Notes under the pieces: generated by a model
What the model saw: only the letters and a program-made list of their open reading frames with translations
Told to the model about the DNA's origin: nothing
Database searches by the model: none
Shown: in pieces, positions 1 through 8,515 of the stretch
How the letters are laid out: every line of letters starts with the position of its first letter
Numbering within the stretch: the stretch's first letter is position 1
Made by a program: the position numbers and the translations under genes
DNA from: Myxococcaceae bacterium
GTDB taxonomy: Bacteria > Myxococcota > Myxococcia > Myxococcales > Myxococcaceae
Assembly (NCBI GenBank): GCA_018262385.1
Contig: JAGSPQ010000018.1
Location: 1 to 19,251 of the forward strand
Direction: 5' to 3'
Length of the DNA: 19,251 bases

Positions 1-2507
1 TGGGCGGCCGGATCGTCCGGGGACAGCGCGAGCCACTCCTCGGCCGCGGCGCGGACCAGCGGATCGTCCTTGGGGTGGAAGAACGAGAGGTTCGAGTAGA
101 TCGCCCGCGCGTCGTCGGCCGACAGCCGGTGATCCTTCAGCCACGTCTCGATCCACAGCCCGTGCAGGCCGGGCTGCTTGCGCTGATCGCCGATCTCGAT
201 CCGACGGGCGCGGAGGAAGAAGGCCTTCGCCGCTCCGAACTCGAGCAGGTTGTGATCGTCGGTATTGATCGGCCCCTGCCCCGCGAACGCCAACTGCGCG
301 GCGCTGGTGTGCACCTGCTTGGCGAGCAGCCCGGCCAACCGATCGAGGTGGATCCGCTCGAGGTCGCGCTTCACCTTCGGCTCCGCCATCCGCCGGGCGA
401 TCTCTTCGAAGTTCAGCGGCAGCGGCTGGCGGGTCGAGACCATCACCAGATCCGCGTTGCCGCCCCAGGTCGTGCTGTAGGCGAACGTCTCGCGCAGCGT
501 GCGCAGCACCAGCTTCACCAGCGGCTCGCTGCTCTCGTAGAAGTGCACCCACTGCAGCAGCACGCCGTCTGGCTCGAGGTGGGCCTCGATCGTCCGGAAG
601 AACTCGCGGGTGAACAGGCCCGAGACGCCGGTGACCCACGGGTTGCTCGGCACGCTGATGATCAGGTCGTACTTGTACGGCGCCAGCGCGAGGAACGTCT
701 TCGCGTCGTCCACGTACAGGTGCACCCGGGGATCTTGCAGCGCGTGGTTGTTCGCGTCCCCGAACAGCCGGGCCCCGTCGAGCACCGCGGGCGAGATCTC
801 GACCAGATCCAGCCGCTCGACGTCGTGGGTCAGCACCGAGCCGGCGGTCAGCGCCGCGCCCGCGCCGATCACCATCACCTTCTTCGGCAGCTTCGGCGCC
901 AGCAGCATCCCGATGTGCCCCGAGAGGATCTGGGTCTCGACGTCGCCCGAGTCGGTCGAGGCGTCGATCTTCCCGTTGATCCGCATGTACTGGTTCTTCG
1001 GGTTCCTGGTGTCGTGCGAGACGGTGACGGTGGCGAAGGTGTCGTCGGCGTAGAAGTCGACCGCGAACTCGGCCTCGGTCGCCCTCGCGTACGCGCTGAA
1101 GCTGTCGAACGGCCGGCCGTACTCGCGAAACGCGCTCATGTTGGCGACCACCCGCGACCAGCCCGAGGTGGCGGCGACGAAGGCGATCACCCCCGCGACG
1201 CCGATCGCGATCGGCCCCCAGCGGCGGCGGCCGGTGCCCGACAGCCACAGCGCCACCGAGGCCGACGCGAGGGTGAGCCCGATCGCCAGCACGAAGGACC
1301 TTTCCATCGTGATCAGCGGCAGCAGCACCAGCCCGCCGACCAGCGAGCCGGTGATCGTCCCCACGGTGTTGAACGCGTAGACGCTGCCCAGCCGCTTGCC
1401 GGCGTCGTCGACCTTCGACATCGCCACCCGCGCGCCGACCGGGAAGGCGGCGCCGATGAAGAACGCGGGGATCAGCAGCACCACGCAGGAGAAGCCGAAG
1501 GTGATCGCCTGGTAGAGGATCCAGGTGTCTTTGGTGCGGGCGAGCAGATCGTGGGTGACCCAGAACAGGTGGGGCAGCCGCACATAGAGCGGCAGCGTCA
1601 GGCAGACCCCGGCCACCACCGCCAGCTGCAACAGCCCGAACACCCGCAGCGAGTCGCCCTTGTCCACCCGGCGCGAGATCCACAGGCTGCCCAGGCCGAT
1701 GCCGAGGATGAACGCGGTGAGAATCAGGGTGAAGGCGTAGGTCGAGCCGCCGAGCACGATCGCCAGCAGGCGGATCCACGCCAGCTCCAGCAGCATCGAG
1801 GTGAAGCCCGAGAGGACGACGCCGAAGAACGCCGCCCGCACCTGCGCCAGCGGGAACACCTCGGCCGGGGCCTCGGCGCTCTGGGCCCGGGCCTCGGGGA
1901 TTCGCCGGCCGAGCACCAGCGCCGAGATCGCCACCGCGGCGTTGAGCGCGACCGCGAAGCCGCTCGAGGCGCGCAGGCCGATCGCCGGCACCAGCCAGAC
2001 CCCGGCCAGCAGCACCCCCAGCGCCGCGCCGACGCTGTTCACCGCGTACAGCCGCGCGAGATCGACCCGCATCGCGCCGGCGCTGCGGGTGACGTGCTTG
2101 AGCATCGCCGGCAGCGTCCCCCCCATCAGCAGCGTCGGGATCACCAGGCTCAGGCCGGCGATGATCAGCTTCGGCCACACCCGCATCGGCTCGCTGAACG
2201 CCGGCGCGATCGCGAGGAACAGCGCCTCCATCGCGCGGTGCACGAAGGGATAGAGCGCGGCGTAGAGGCCGATCACCAGCTCGAACAGGCCGTAGAGCAG
2301 CAGCGGGCGCTTCACCCGATCGGCCAGCCGGCCGAAGACGAACGCGCCGGCCGCCAGCCCACCCATGAAGGTCGCGATCACGATCGCGTGGGCCTGGCCC
2401 GAGTTGCCCAGCGTCTGCTGGAGGTAGTTGCTCCACACCAGCTCGTAGACCAGCCCGGTCGCGCCCGAGACGAACAGCAGCACCATCGCGAAAGCGCGGG
2501 CCTTCAT
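1..2507 (-). CDS. Membrane permease fused to a spermidine-synthase-like domain (copy 1, C-terminus off the window)
   Basis: About 835 residues are visible and the frame stays open at the left edge, so the C-terminus is missing. The ATG at 2507 is preceded by GAGG at a 7-nt spacing (2515-2518). Residues 1 to about 430 are a multi-pass membrane region starting MKARAFAMVLLFVSGATG, followed by TGLVYELVW and FMGGLAAGA, as in the fused MFS/spermidine-synthase-like family. Around residues 540-550 lies the SAM-type loop VIGAGAALTAG, then DLVEISP and DDAKTFL, then YDLIISVPSNPWVTGVSG near 615. True aminopropyltransferases have an Asp-containing gate motif at that last point; here it is Ser-Val-Pro-Ser-Asn-Pro, so spermidine synthesis is doubtful and the substrate is unknown. 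GQGPINTDDHN near residue 755 is shared with the upstream paralogue, which lies 583 bp away in the same orientation. The family call is firm; the biochemical role is not known. Confidence 0.88.
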   Translation of the reverse strand, partial: MKARAFAMVLLFVSGATGLVYELVWSNYLQQTLGNSGQAHAIVIATFMGGLAAGAFVFGRLADRVKRPLLLYGLFELVIGLYAALYPFVHRAMEALFLAIAPAFSEPMRVWPKLIIAGLSLVIPTLLMGGTLPAMLKHVTRSAGAMRVDLARLYAVNSVGAALGVLLAGVWLVPAIGLRASSGFAVALNAAVAISALVLGRRIPEARAQSAEAPAEVFPLAQVRAAFFGVVLSGFTSMLLELAWIRLLAIVLGGSTYAFTLILTAFILGIGLGSLWISRRVDKGDSLRVFGLLQLAVVAGVCLTLPLYVRLPHLFWVTHDLLARTKDTWILYQAITFGFSCVVLLIPAFFIGAAFPVGARVAMSKVDDAGKRLGSVYAFNTVGTITGSLVGGLVLLPLITMERSFVLAIGLTLASASVALWLSGTGRRRWGPIAIGVAGVIAFVAATSGWSRVVANMSAFREYGRPFDSFSAYARATEAEFAVDFYADDTFATVTVSHDTRNPKNQYMRINGKIDASTDSGDVETQILSGHIGMLLAPKLPKKVMVIGAGAALTAGSVLTHDVERLDLVEISPAVLDGARLFGDANNHALQDPRVHLYVDDAKTFLALAPYKYDLIISVPSNPWVTGVSGLFTREFFRTIEAHLEPDGVLLQWVHFYESSEPLVKLVLRTLRETFAYSTTWGGNADLVMVSTRQPLPLNFEEIARRMAEPKVKRDLERIHLDRLAGLLAKQVHTSAAQLAFAGQGPINTDDHNLLEFGAAKAFFLRARRIEIGDQRKQPGLHGLWIETWLKDHRLSADDARAIYSNLSFFHPKDDPLVRAAAEEWLALSPDDPAA

Positions 2508-2566
2508 CGGAGGACCTCACTCAAGGCCGGCCCCCCGGGCCCCGCGCCATCGAGCACCCGAGTTGA

Positions 2567-2611
2567 GGTGGAGCGCCCCGCCCCCGCCCAGCGGGGGTCC
2601 AGCACTCCACC
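2567..2611. repeat. 45-bp palindromic repeat, copy A
   Basis: The outer arms GGTGGAG (2567-2573) and CTCCACC (2605-2611) are perfect inverted repeats. Nested inside is a perfect 7-bp stem, CCCCCGC (2581-2587) with GCGGGGG (2591-2597), around the 3-nt loop CCA. The two stems are separated by imperfect 7-nt internal segments. The unit matches the copy at 2939-2983 at 41 of 45 positions. Confidence 0.8.
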
Positions 2612-2674
2612 TTCACTCGCCTTTCCGCTGCCCTCGCGGGGAATGGCGATCGCCTCGCAAGCGAGCTGTTGGGG

Positions 2675-2716
2675 GGTGGAGTGCCCCGCCGCCCACAGAA
2701 GGTTGCGCACTCCGGC
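2675..2716. repeat. Degenerate copy C of the palindromic repeat
   Basis: It begins GGTGGAGTGCCCCGCC, close to the left halves of copies A and B, and ends near GCGCACTCCGGC, resembling a decayed right arm. The inner stem is not preserved. I read it as a worn copy of the same family. Confidence 0.45.
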
Positions 2717-2860
2717 GCGCGGCCAGCGCAGGGACAAGCAGGCGGGTGCCAGCTGCTGAGCCTGTGCGGACTCGTTGGGCAGGGCGAGCTCGGGGCGCAC
2801 CACCGCGCTTCGACCACCGACTTCATTCCCCGAGGCTCTTCCTGGCGGGGCCAGGGCCGA

Positions 2861-2905
2861 GGCGCAGTGCCCTCTCCCCGCCCCGCAATGGTCCAGCCCC
2901 CCACC
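2861..2905. repeat. Degenerate copy D of the palindromic repeat
   Basis: This segment is exactly 45 bp, the same length as copies A and B. It aligns without gaps: the left end GGCGCAGTGC corresponds to GGTGGAGTGC, and the right end GTCCAGCCCCCCACC corresponds to ATCCAGCCCTCCACC of copy B. The outer stem is broken by substitutions. Confidence 0.5.
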
Positions 2906-2938
2906 TCGGCGCGCACTCGCCGGTCGACCGCAATCGGA

Positions 2939-2983
2939 GGTGGAGTGCTCCGCCCCCGCCCAGCGGGGATCCAGCCCTCCACC
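2939..2983. repeat. 45-bp palindromic repeat, copy B
   Basis: It has the same perfect outer arms as copy A (GGTGGAG at 2939-2945, CTCCACC at 2977-2983) and a 6-bp inner stem CCCCGC/GCGGGG around CCA. Four substitutions separate it from copy A and none falls in the outer arms. It lies 108 bp beyond the stop codon of the upstream permease. Confidence 0.8.
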
Positions 2984-3090
2984 TCCGCGCGAGCTCTCGC
3001 TTCGGCTCCCCTCGCCCCGCCTGGGGGGCCGGGCCGCGGCGGAACAGGCGCTGGCAGCGCCCTTCCCCTCTGAGCCGAAGGCCGCGGGCC

Positions 3091-5892
3091 TCACAGCGCG
3101 TCCTTCACCGAGCGCTGCAGCGCCACGTCGTTCGGATGGGCGGCCAACACCTCGCGGGCGAGCGACAGCGCCGGGCCCAGATCGATCGGGTGGTACGGCG
3201 CCGACGCCCGGCGCAGCTGCCGCGCCCGCGCGTCGAGCCAGGTCGAGACGAGGTCCGGCCGACGCGCCCCGGCGGCGATCCTCGGGTCGAGGATCTGGAG
3301 CGCCGTCTCGACGTCCCGCTGGGCCACCGCCGCCTTTGCCACCGCCAGCGCGGCGTCGTCGCTCTGGGGAGCCAGCGCCAGCCACTGCTCGGCCGAGCTG
3401 CGCACCAGCGCGTCGTTCGGCCCGTGGACCCAGGCGTAGCTCTGGTACACGTGCTCGGCCTGCTCGACGGTCAGCGGGTGCGCCGCCAGGTACCGCGCCA
3501 GCTCGAGCTTCGCCCCGCGATCGCGCGACTTCCGCTCGTCGCGCACGTCGACGAAGTCGCCCACGTAGTACGCGCTGGGAGACTCGTACTCGAGCCGGTT
3601 GCGATCGTCGGAATTGATCGGCCCCTGCCCCGCGAACTGCAGCTGCCCTTCGTCGCTGTGCACCTGGCGGCCGAGCAGCGTGGCGAGATCCGGGGTCTTC
3701 GCCCGCAGCAGGTCGGCCTTCACCGCCGGGCGCTCCATCCGCGCGGCGACCTGCTCGAGATCCACCACCTGCGGCTCCTGGGTCCCCAGCATCACCAGGT
3801 CCTGGGGCCCGACCCACGAGGTGCCGTGGGCGAAGGTGTCGCGCAGCGTCCTCAAGACCAGCCGCACCAGCGCGTCACTCGACTCGTAGGTGTGGAACCA
3901 CTGGACGATCCGCCCGCCCGGCGCGAGGTGGGCGCTGGCGACCTGGAAGAAGTCGCGCGAGAACAGCCCCGACACCCCCGACACCCACGGGTTGCTTGGC
4001 ACGCTGACGATCAGGTCGTACTTCTCGGGCGACAGCAGCAGGAAGGTCTTCGCGTCCTCGATGTGCACCTTGCAGCGCGGATCGTCGAGCGCCCGGCCGT
4101 TGTCCTCGCCGAACAGCCGCGCCGCCTCGATCACCGCCGGAGAGATCTCGACCACGTCGAGCACCTCGATCGGGTGGGTCAGCAGCGAGCCAGCGGTGAT
4201 CCCCGCTCCCATCCCGACCAGCAGCACCCGCTTCACCTCGCCCGGGTGGGTCAGCACGCCCAGGTGGCCGGCGAGGATCTGGGTGTCGATGTCGCTGCCG
4301 TTGCTGGCGTCGATCTTCCCGTTGATCCGCATGTAGCGCAGCGGCCCCGCTTCCCCGACCAGCACCGAGGCGAAGACGTCGTCGCGCTGGAACTTCACCT
4401 CGCTGCGGTTCTTCACCTGCGTCCGAAACGCGTCGAAGCTGTCGAAGGTGCGTTCCCACTCGCGGTAGCGCCCAGACGAGGTCACCACCCCCGACCAGCC
4501 GACCGTCGACGCGCCGTAGACGATCACCACCACCAGCGCGGCCGCCACCGGCCACAGGTGCTTGAGCGGCGTCACCCCGGCGGGCTTCGACGCCCACCCC
4601 GCGATCCCCGCCGCGAGCAGGTTGAAGCCCAGGCCGACCGCGAAGTTCCCCTCGAGACCGAGCACCGGCAGCAACAGCAGCCCGCCCAGCAACGAGCCCA
4701 GCACCGTGCCCACCGTGTTCCAGAGGTAGACGCTGCCCAGCTGGCCTCCCAGCTTGTCGACCCGGCTGAGCGCCACCCGCGCCGCCGCCGGGAAGCTGGC
4801 GCCGAGGAAGAAGGTCGGCACCATCAGCACGCTGACGCAGAAGCCGAAGGTGAGCAGTTGGTACAGCGGCCAGGTGGCGATCGACTTCTTCAGCGCCGCG
4901 TGGACGTTGAGGAACAGGTACGGCATCCGCCCGTAGAACGGCAGCGCCAGGCACACCGTCGCCACCAGCAGCACCTGCAGCCGGGCGAACAGCGCCAGCG
5001 CGTCCGGCTCTTCTTCCCCGGGCTTCGGCTCGCGGCGCGACAGCCAGGCGCTGCCCAGGCCGATCCCGAGGATGAACGCGGTGAGGATGAAGGTGAACGC
5101 GTAGCTGGTGCCGCCGATCACGATCGACAGCAGCCGGATCCAGGTGATCTCGTACAGCATCGCGGTGAAGCCCGACAGCGCCACCCCGACCAGGGCCGCT
5201 CTCACCGCCAGGGCCGAGTACTGGCGGGCGGGCGCTTCGGCGCCGCTCGGCTCGGTGGCTCCGCTGGGTCCGCTGCGCAGGGCGATCAGCACCGCGGCCG
5301 CTCCGAGCGCGAGGTTGAGCGCGGCGGCCTTTCCTTCCGACTTCAGCAGCCCGTCCGAGGGGATCAGGCTCACCCCGGCGAACAGGCAGCCGAGCGCCGC
5401 CCCCAGCGAGTTGACGGCGTAGAGCACCGAGAGCTCTTTCTTCGCCGCGCCCAGGCGCTGGGTGAAGTACCGGGTCAGCGCGGGCACGGTGCCACCCATC
5501 AGCACCGTGGGCACCAGCAGCGACGCCGCCGCCAGCAGCAGCTTGGCGATCGGCCGGCCGCTCCCGTCCGGATCCATTCCGGGCGCGATCTGCAAGTACA
5601 CGCTGCCCAGCCCTTCGAGGACGAAGCGGAAGACGAGCGCGTAGGCCCCCACCCCCAGCTCGAGCACGCCGTAGAGCGCCAGCGGGCGCTTCACCCGATC
5701 GGCGGTGCGCCCGAAGAGCCACGCTCCCAGCGCCAGGCCGCCCATGAAGGTGGCGAGCACGATCGCGTGCGCGTGCCCGCTCGAGCCGAGCAGGTTGGCC
5801 AGCCGCTTCGACCAGACCAGCTCGTAGACGAGCCCGGTGAAGCCCGAGAGGAAGAGCAGCCCCAGAACGATGGGTCGAGACAGCCGCGTCAA
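3091..5892 (-). CDS. Membrane permease fused to a spermidine-synthase-like domain (copy 2, complete)
   Basis: 933 residues. The start is a TTG at 5892; an in-frame TAG lies five codons upstream and the next internal Met is near residue 50, so TTG best fits, and it aligns with the N-terminus of the neighbouring paralogue. Residues 1 to about 470 form a multi-pass membrane region (TGLVYELVWSK, FMGGLALGA, LMGGTVPAL, AFILGIGLGSAWLSRR). A methyltransferase-like fold follows: LLVGMGAGITAG at about 556-567, DVVEISPAV, then EDAKTFL and YDLIVSVPSNPWVSGVSG at about 625-642. The aminopropyltransferase gate Asp is absent from the last motif, so polyamine synthesis is unlikely. GQGPINSDDRN precedes a C-terminal helical tail (about 770-933) that looks TPR-like. 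No good Shine-Dalgarno is visible, which with TTG suggests modest translation. The family is clear; substrate and reaction are unknown. Confidence 0.92.
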   Translation of the reverse strand: MTRLSRPIVLGLLFLSGFTGLVYELVWSKRLANLLGSSGHAHAIVLATFMGGLALGAWLFGRTADRVKRPLALYGVLELGVGAYALVFRFVLEGLGSVYLQIAPGMDPDGSGRPIAKLLLAAASLLVPTVLMGGTVPALTRYFTQRLGAAKKELSVLYAVNSLGAALGCLFAGVSLIPSDGLLKSEGKAAALNLALGAAAVLIALRSGPSGATEPSGAEAPARQYSALAVRAALVGVALSGFTAMLYEITWIRLLSIVIGGTSYAFTFILTAFILGIGLGSAWLSRREPKPGEEEPDALALFARLQVLLVATVCLALPFYGRMPYLFLNVHAALKKSIATWPLYQLLTFGFCVSVLMVPTFFLGASFPAAARVALSRVDKLGGQLGSVYLWNTVGTVLGSLLGGLLLLPVLGLEGNFAVGLGFNLLAAGIAGWASKPAGVTPLKHLWPVAAALVVVIVYGASTVGWSGVVTSSGRYREWERTFDSFDAFRTQVKNRSEVKFQRDDVFASVLVGEAGPLRYMRINGKIDASNGSDIDTQILAGHLGVLTHPGEVKRVLLVGMGAGITAGSLLTHPIEVLDVVEISPAVIEAARLFGEDNGRALDDPRCKVHIEDAKTFLLLSPEKYDLIVSVPSNPWVSGVSGLFSRDFFQVASAHLAPGGRIVQWFHTYESSDALVRLVLRTLRDTFAHGTSWVGPQDLVMLGTQEPQVVDLEQVAARMERPAVKADLLRAKTPDLATLLGRQVHSDEGQLQFAGQGPINSDDRNRLEYESPSAYYVGDFVDVRDERKSRDRGAKLELARYLAAHPLTVEQAEHVYQSYAWVHGPNDALVRSSAEQWLALAPQSDDAALAVAKAAVAQRDVETALQILDPRIAAGARRPDLVSTWLDARARQLRRASAPYHPIDLGPALSLAREVLAAHPNDVALQRSVKDAL

Positions 5893-6204
5893 GAGGGCGG
5901 CAGTCTAGGGGCGCCCGTTGCAAGCGCAGCAGCGAATCCGCGAACTTTTGGGGGGCGCGCGGGCCGGGATCCGTCGATCGGCCCATGCCCACCGAATCGC
6001 TGGCCGGCTCGCGCGACGGGCGGTAGAAAAAAGGCGCCTTGAGCCCTGCCCGAACAAGCCAGCCCCCCGATTTGCGGATTGCAGTGAAAGCCTCGGGGTG
6101 GCTCGGGATTGGATCTCGCTTCATTCCCCGGTTTGGAGGGATAGTCGGCGCGGAGTCCGACACGGGCGGCGCAGCGAATTTCACCGTGGGAGCGTCTCGG
6201 TCGA
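5893..6204. promoter_or_regulatory. Divergent intergenic region between the permease and the MshEN-kinase
   Basis: This 312-bp gap between divergent starts must contain the promoters for both genes, but I cannot place a convincing -35/-10 pair. Two things stand out: an A-tract at 6027-6032 running into the perfect 10-bp palindrome AAGGCGCCTT (6031-6040), a possible operator; and a GGGAG at about 6188-6192, roughly 12 nt before the kinase ATG, which is a plausible but distant ribosome-binding site. No small gene is supported here. Confidence 0.5.
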
Positions 6205-8352
6205 ATGGATGAGGGGGAAAAACTCGAAGCGGCTGGGAAACCAGATCAGGCCCTCACGTTCTACGTGCGCGGCCGGCAATGGAGCCACGCGGCCCGCCTC
6301 GCGCTGAGCCTCAACCGCAACCTCGAGGCCGCCAACTACTGCATGCAGGCCGGGCGCCCGTACGACGCGGCGGTCTGCTTCCAGAAGGTCGGCGCCCTCA
6401 AGGATTGCCTCAACGCGCTCAAGCAGGTGCCGTCGGAGTCCCCCCGCTACCGCTCGGCCTGCGTCCACGCCGTCCGGGTGGCCCAACTGGCCGAGACCTC
6501 GCTGGACAGCATCTCGTCGTTCCTGCTGCCGTTCATCAGCAGCAAGCCGACCTCGCGCATCGAGGCGGCGACGCTCAACCAGATCGCGACCGCGTTCGCG
6601 CAGACCGACAAGGTCCGCTTCGCCGGCTCGATCTACCGCAGCGTGCTGTCGGTTTTTCCGGATGACGCCGAGGCGACCGAGGCGCTGGCGTTGCTCGCCT
6701 CGCTCCCCGATCCGGCGAGCGCACCGCTGCCGTTGCGCGACGTCGCTCCTCCCCGGCCTTCCGCCAACCCGCCCAGGCCGTCGGCCCACCCGCCCGCCAG
6801 CGCGCCCCGCCCGTCCGCCGGAGCGCCCCAGCCCAGCCGGCCCGATCGGGGCTCCCGGGGCCATCGGCTGGGCGAGCAGCTGCGGGAGGAAGGGAAGATC
6901 ACCCCCGCCGAGCTCGAGCGAATCCTCAAGGCCCACCCCGAGGTGAAGGGCTCCGACCTGCTGCTGGGCGAAGCGCTGGTCGCCGAGGGGTGCCTCACCA
7001 CCGTCGACATCATCAAGGCCCTCTCGGAGCACTCGGGGATTCCCTACCTCGACGACGAGGCGCTGATCGAGGCGGTCGCGCCGACCGCGGCGCAGGGGCT
7101 GACCCTCGAGCAGGCTGAGCGGTGGAAGGTGGTGCCGATCACCCTGATCGATCGGCACCTGACCGTGGCGATGCGCGATCCCCGCGACATCGGGCACCTC
7201 GATCAGCTCCGGTTCGCTTCGGGGCTCAACCAGATCACCGGGGTCTTCGCGACCGAGCTCGGCATCCGCCAGGGGGTCCGCAAGCTCTACCACGGCGAGA
7301 CGCTCGAGGATCAGTGGCGCGGCAAGGTGTGGGATCAGACCTCGCAGGATCAGGCCCCGGCCCCGTTCTCGGATCGCCACACCCGGACCCGCGAGCGCCA
7401 GTTCGACACCCAGGACCTCGAGAAGCGGCTCAAGGCCGAGGCCACCGGCGAAGCATCGATGGCCCGGCCGCCCTCCAGCGGGACGATCGAGATGCAGGTG
7501 CTGCCCACCGTCGGCAGCATGTTCGCGGGCCGGTTCCGGATCGAGGCGCTGATTGGCGAGGGTGGCTCGGCGACCATCTTCAAGGCCGTCGACACCGAGC
7601 TCAACGAGGCGATCGCGCTCAAGCTGTTCCGGCCGGCGACCCCGGCGGAAGCCGAGCACCTGATCGCCCGCTTCAAGCTCGAGCTGTCGCTGTCCCGGCA
7701 GCTGTCTCACCCCAACATCATCCGGCTGTTCGATCTGGGCAGCCACGAGGGCTGGCGCTACCTGACGATGGAGCTGCTCGAGGGCCACGACCTGGCGACG
7801 GTGCTCGAGGCGCTCGGCAAGCCGATGCCGTTCGAGCTGGGCTTGCGCTACCTCGAGCAGATCTGCAACGGGCTGCAGATGGCGCACGAGCGCGGGGTGA
7901 TCCACCGGGACATCAAGCCGCAGAACCTGTTCATCACCAGCGACGGGGTCGCCAAGGTGATGGACTTCGGCATCGCCAAGCGGGCGCGCGCCCCGGGGGT
8001 GACCGTCGCCGGAATGATCGTCGGGACCCCGGAGTACATGTCGCCCGAGCAGGCGACCGGCTTCTCCGAGGTCACCCCGCTGACCGATCTCTACGCGCTC
8101 GGGGCGACCGCCTACATGATGTTCACCGGCAAGCCGCCGTTCACCTACCCCGAGCTGATCGCGCTGCTCAACGCCCACGCCACCGAGAAGCCCGCGTCCC
8201 CCCGGCTGCGCAACCCGGAGATCGACCCCGAGCTCGAGCAGGTGATCCTCAAGCTGCTCGAGAAAGACCCGGCCAAACGCTTCGCGACCGCCCGCGCCCT
8301 CGGCGAGGCGCTCCAGGCGATTCGCGAGCGGCTCGACGAGATGGGCGCCTAG
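6205..8352 (+). CDS. Ser/Thr protein kinase with N-terminal helical region and MshEN (T2SSE-N) domain
   Basis: 715 residues with no membrane segment, so cytoplasmic. Residues 1-165 are helical and TPR-like; 175-217 are a Pro/Ser/Ala linker. Residues 220-365 match the N-terminal domain of type II secretion/MSHA ATPases, with two tandem motifs: RLGEQLREEGKITPAELERI at 221-240 and LLGEALVAEGCLTTVDIIKA at 253-272, followed by SGIPYLD and a second half ending near KLYHGE. The kinase domain spans about 443-705: Gly loop IGEGGSA (450-456), Lys473, alpha-C Glu493, HRDIKPQN (567-574), DFG (587-589) and SPE (613-615). All catalytic residues are present and it is an RD kinase, so activation-loop control is likely. 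MshEN domains elsewhere bind cyclic-di-GMP; binding here is inferred. The TAG stop falls on the first bases of the MITE-like element. Confidence 0.93.
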   Translation: MDEGEKLEAAGKPDQALTFYVRGRQWSHAARLALSLNRNLEAANYCMQAGRPYDAAVCFQKVGALKDCLNALKQVPSESPRYRSACVHAVRVAQLAETSLDSISSFLLPFISSKPTSRIEAATLNQIATAFAQTDKVRFAGSIYRSVLSVFPDDAEATEALALLASLPDPASAPLPLRDVAPPRPSANPPRPSAHPPASAPRPSAGAPQPSRPDRGSRGHRLGEQLREEGKITPAELERILKAHPEVKGSDLLLGEALVAEGCLTTVDIIKALSEHSGIPYLDDEALIEAVAPTAAQGLTLEQAERWKVVPITLIDRHLTVAMRDPRDIGHLDQLRFASGLNQITGVFATELGIRQGVRKLYHGETLEDQWRGKVWDQTSQDQAPAPFSDRHTRTRERQFDTQDLEKRLKAEATGEASMARPPSSGTIEMQVLPTVGSMFAGRFRIEALIGEGGSATIFKAVDTELNEAIALKLFRPATPAEAEHLIARFKLELSLSRQLSHPNIIRLFDLGSHEGWRYLTMELLEGHDLATVLEALGKPMPFELGLRYLEQICNGLQMAHERGVIHRDIKPQNLFITSDGVAKVMDFGIAKRARAPGVTVAGMIVGTPEYMSPEQATGFSEVTPLTDLYALGATAYMMFTGKPPFTYPELIALLNAHATEKPASPRLRNPEIDPELEQVILKLLEKDPAKRFATARALGEALQAIRERLDEMGA

Positions 8353-8515
8353 TACGACAACCCAGAAGTTCGTGCATGGCTGGATCGCCGATCCATCCGC
8401 GGCGGCTGCGTTGCGCTCCTTGCGACGCGCCGACAAGCGCGTCTCAGTCGCGCGCCTTGCCGGACGCGGCGCCTCGACGATCGATCCACGCACGAACTTC
8501 TGGGCTGTCGTACTA
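8350..8515. mobile_element. 166-bp MITE-like element with 30-bp terminal inverted repeats
   Basis: The ends (8350-8379 and 8486-8515) are inverted repeats matching at 28 of 30 positions; each begins TAGTACGACA and then shares CCCAGAAGTTCGTGC after one mismatch. A 5-bp direct repeat GCGCC abuts both ends exactly (8345-8349 and 8516-8520), a candidate target-site duplication. The ends also carry TA, so an IS630-like TA duplication is an alternative. The interior has no credible gene but has a 7-bp hairpin GACGCGC/GCGCGTC (8424-8430 with 8437-8443) around a 6-nt loop. It lies between two convergent genes and could also act as a bidirectional terminator when transcribed. Confidence 0.75.

Larger units (their letters stand above)
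2508..3090. other. 583-bp non-coding spacer between the two paralogues, filled with palindromic repeats
   Basis: No convincing gene lies here. Open frames that cross it have repetitive Arg/Pro/Ala-rich translations and no recognisable domain. The spacer holds four copies of an about 45-bp imperfect palindrome, listed separately, and is otherwise C/G-rich. No clear promoter for the downstream gene stands out. The only translation signal I see is the GAGG next to the ATG at 2507. Confidence 0.7.

Noticed and set aside
75..2759. Long plus-strand open frame opposite permease copy 1
   Set aside because: The translation is a monotonous Arg/His/Gln/Asp-rich string with no domain, and the opposite strand encodes a clear membrane protein. 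It is a GC-rich shadow frame.
2563..6042. Very long plus-strand open frame opposite permease copy 2
   Set aside because: Same Arg/Gln/His-rich shadow composition. It crosses the palindromic spacer and mirrors a well-supported gene.
6020..6045. A-tract next to the AAGGCGCCTT palindrome as an intrinsic terminator
   Set aside because: The 10-bp palindrome has no loop and no longer stem flanks the T-run on the minus strand. It lies upstream of both divergent genes, where a terminator is not expected.
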